A DNA stretch of 52,499 nucleotides from Lactobacillaceae bacterium (lineage in GTDB: Bacteria > Bacillota > Bacilli > Lactobacillales > Lactobacillaceae). Positions 52,463-52,499 of the stretch are shown here, in pieces. The translations under genes and the position numbers were made by a program. Numbering within the stretch: the stretch's first letter is position 1; each line of letters opens with the position of its first letter. Location of the stretch: NCBI GenBank assembly GCA_031289615.1, contig JAITPD010000034.1:1-52499 (forward strand). Direction: 5' to 3'. The notes beneath the pieces were generated by a model, which saw nothing but the letters and a program-made list of their open reading frames with translations, was not told where the DNA came from and searched no databases.

Positions 52463-52499
52463 CGGTCACAACGGGACTCGAACCCGTGATCTCCTGCGT
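52463..52499 (-). tRNA. tRNA-Asp, 3' half only (cut by window edge)
   Basis: The visible part holds the 3' side of the anticodon stem (GCAGG), the T arm (CGGGTTCGAGTCCCG), the 3' acceptor strand TGTGACC and discriminator G. This matches tRNA-Asp. The anticodon itself lies just beyond the edge, so the identity is inferred. Confidence 0.75.

Overview
The window looks like chromosomal DNA of a low-GC Gram-positive lactic acid bacterium. The evidence is strong AGGAGG-type ribosome binding sites, a KxYKxGKxW signal peptide, a cell-envelope S8 protease, an SdpI/ArsR pair, a MurNAc PTS operon and lactobacillus-type tRNAs. Protein wording in L13 and S9 suggests the Weissella/Leuconostoc group, but this is an inference from memory and not a measurement. 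Every gene I can support lies on the minus strand, so the window reads from right to left.

Right edge to about 41 kb (first transcribed): a tRNA cluster (Asp partial, Phe, Trp, His, Leu); an ArsR repressor with an SdpI-type membrane protein; a DUF4143 ATPase whose promoter carries two copies of the same palindrome core found before the ArsR gene; a Cys/Met PLP enzyme; a four-gene MurNAc-GlcNAc recycling operon (mupG-murQ-murP-murR); an ImmA/IrrE peptidase with an FRG-domain protein; and a LiaF-like membrane protein.

40.6 to 25.3 kb: one long surface polysaccharide operon. It encodes five GT4 glycosyltransferases (three are tandem paralogues), a Stealth sugar-phosphate transferase, a chain-length protein, a polymerase, a flippase, and then gmd, rmd, manC and a phosphohexomutase. 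The last four genes predict GDP-D-rhamnose, an uncommon sugar nucleotide in Gram-positive bacteria. The operon ends at a strong terminator.

25.0 to 19.8 kb: a seven-gene cassette bounded by terminators. It encodes a small protein, an unrecognised 724-residue protein, an LL-H-like holin, three tandem CHAP-type lysin-like proteins and an unknown protein. No other phage genes are present. This is my main candidate for an undescribed system.

19.1 to 15.2 kb: three envelope genes (GT-C-like transferase, polymerase/ligase-like protein, membrane-anchored Ser-rich protein). 14.9 to 14.0 kb: rplM-rpsI with promoter, probable L13 leader and terminator. 13.6 to 8.2 kb: a 1791-residue subtilisin-like surface protease. 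7.7 kb to the left edge: two DUF1975/GT4 glycosyltransferases translationally coupled to a giant serine-rich repeat adhesin that runs off the window.
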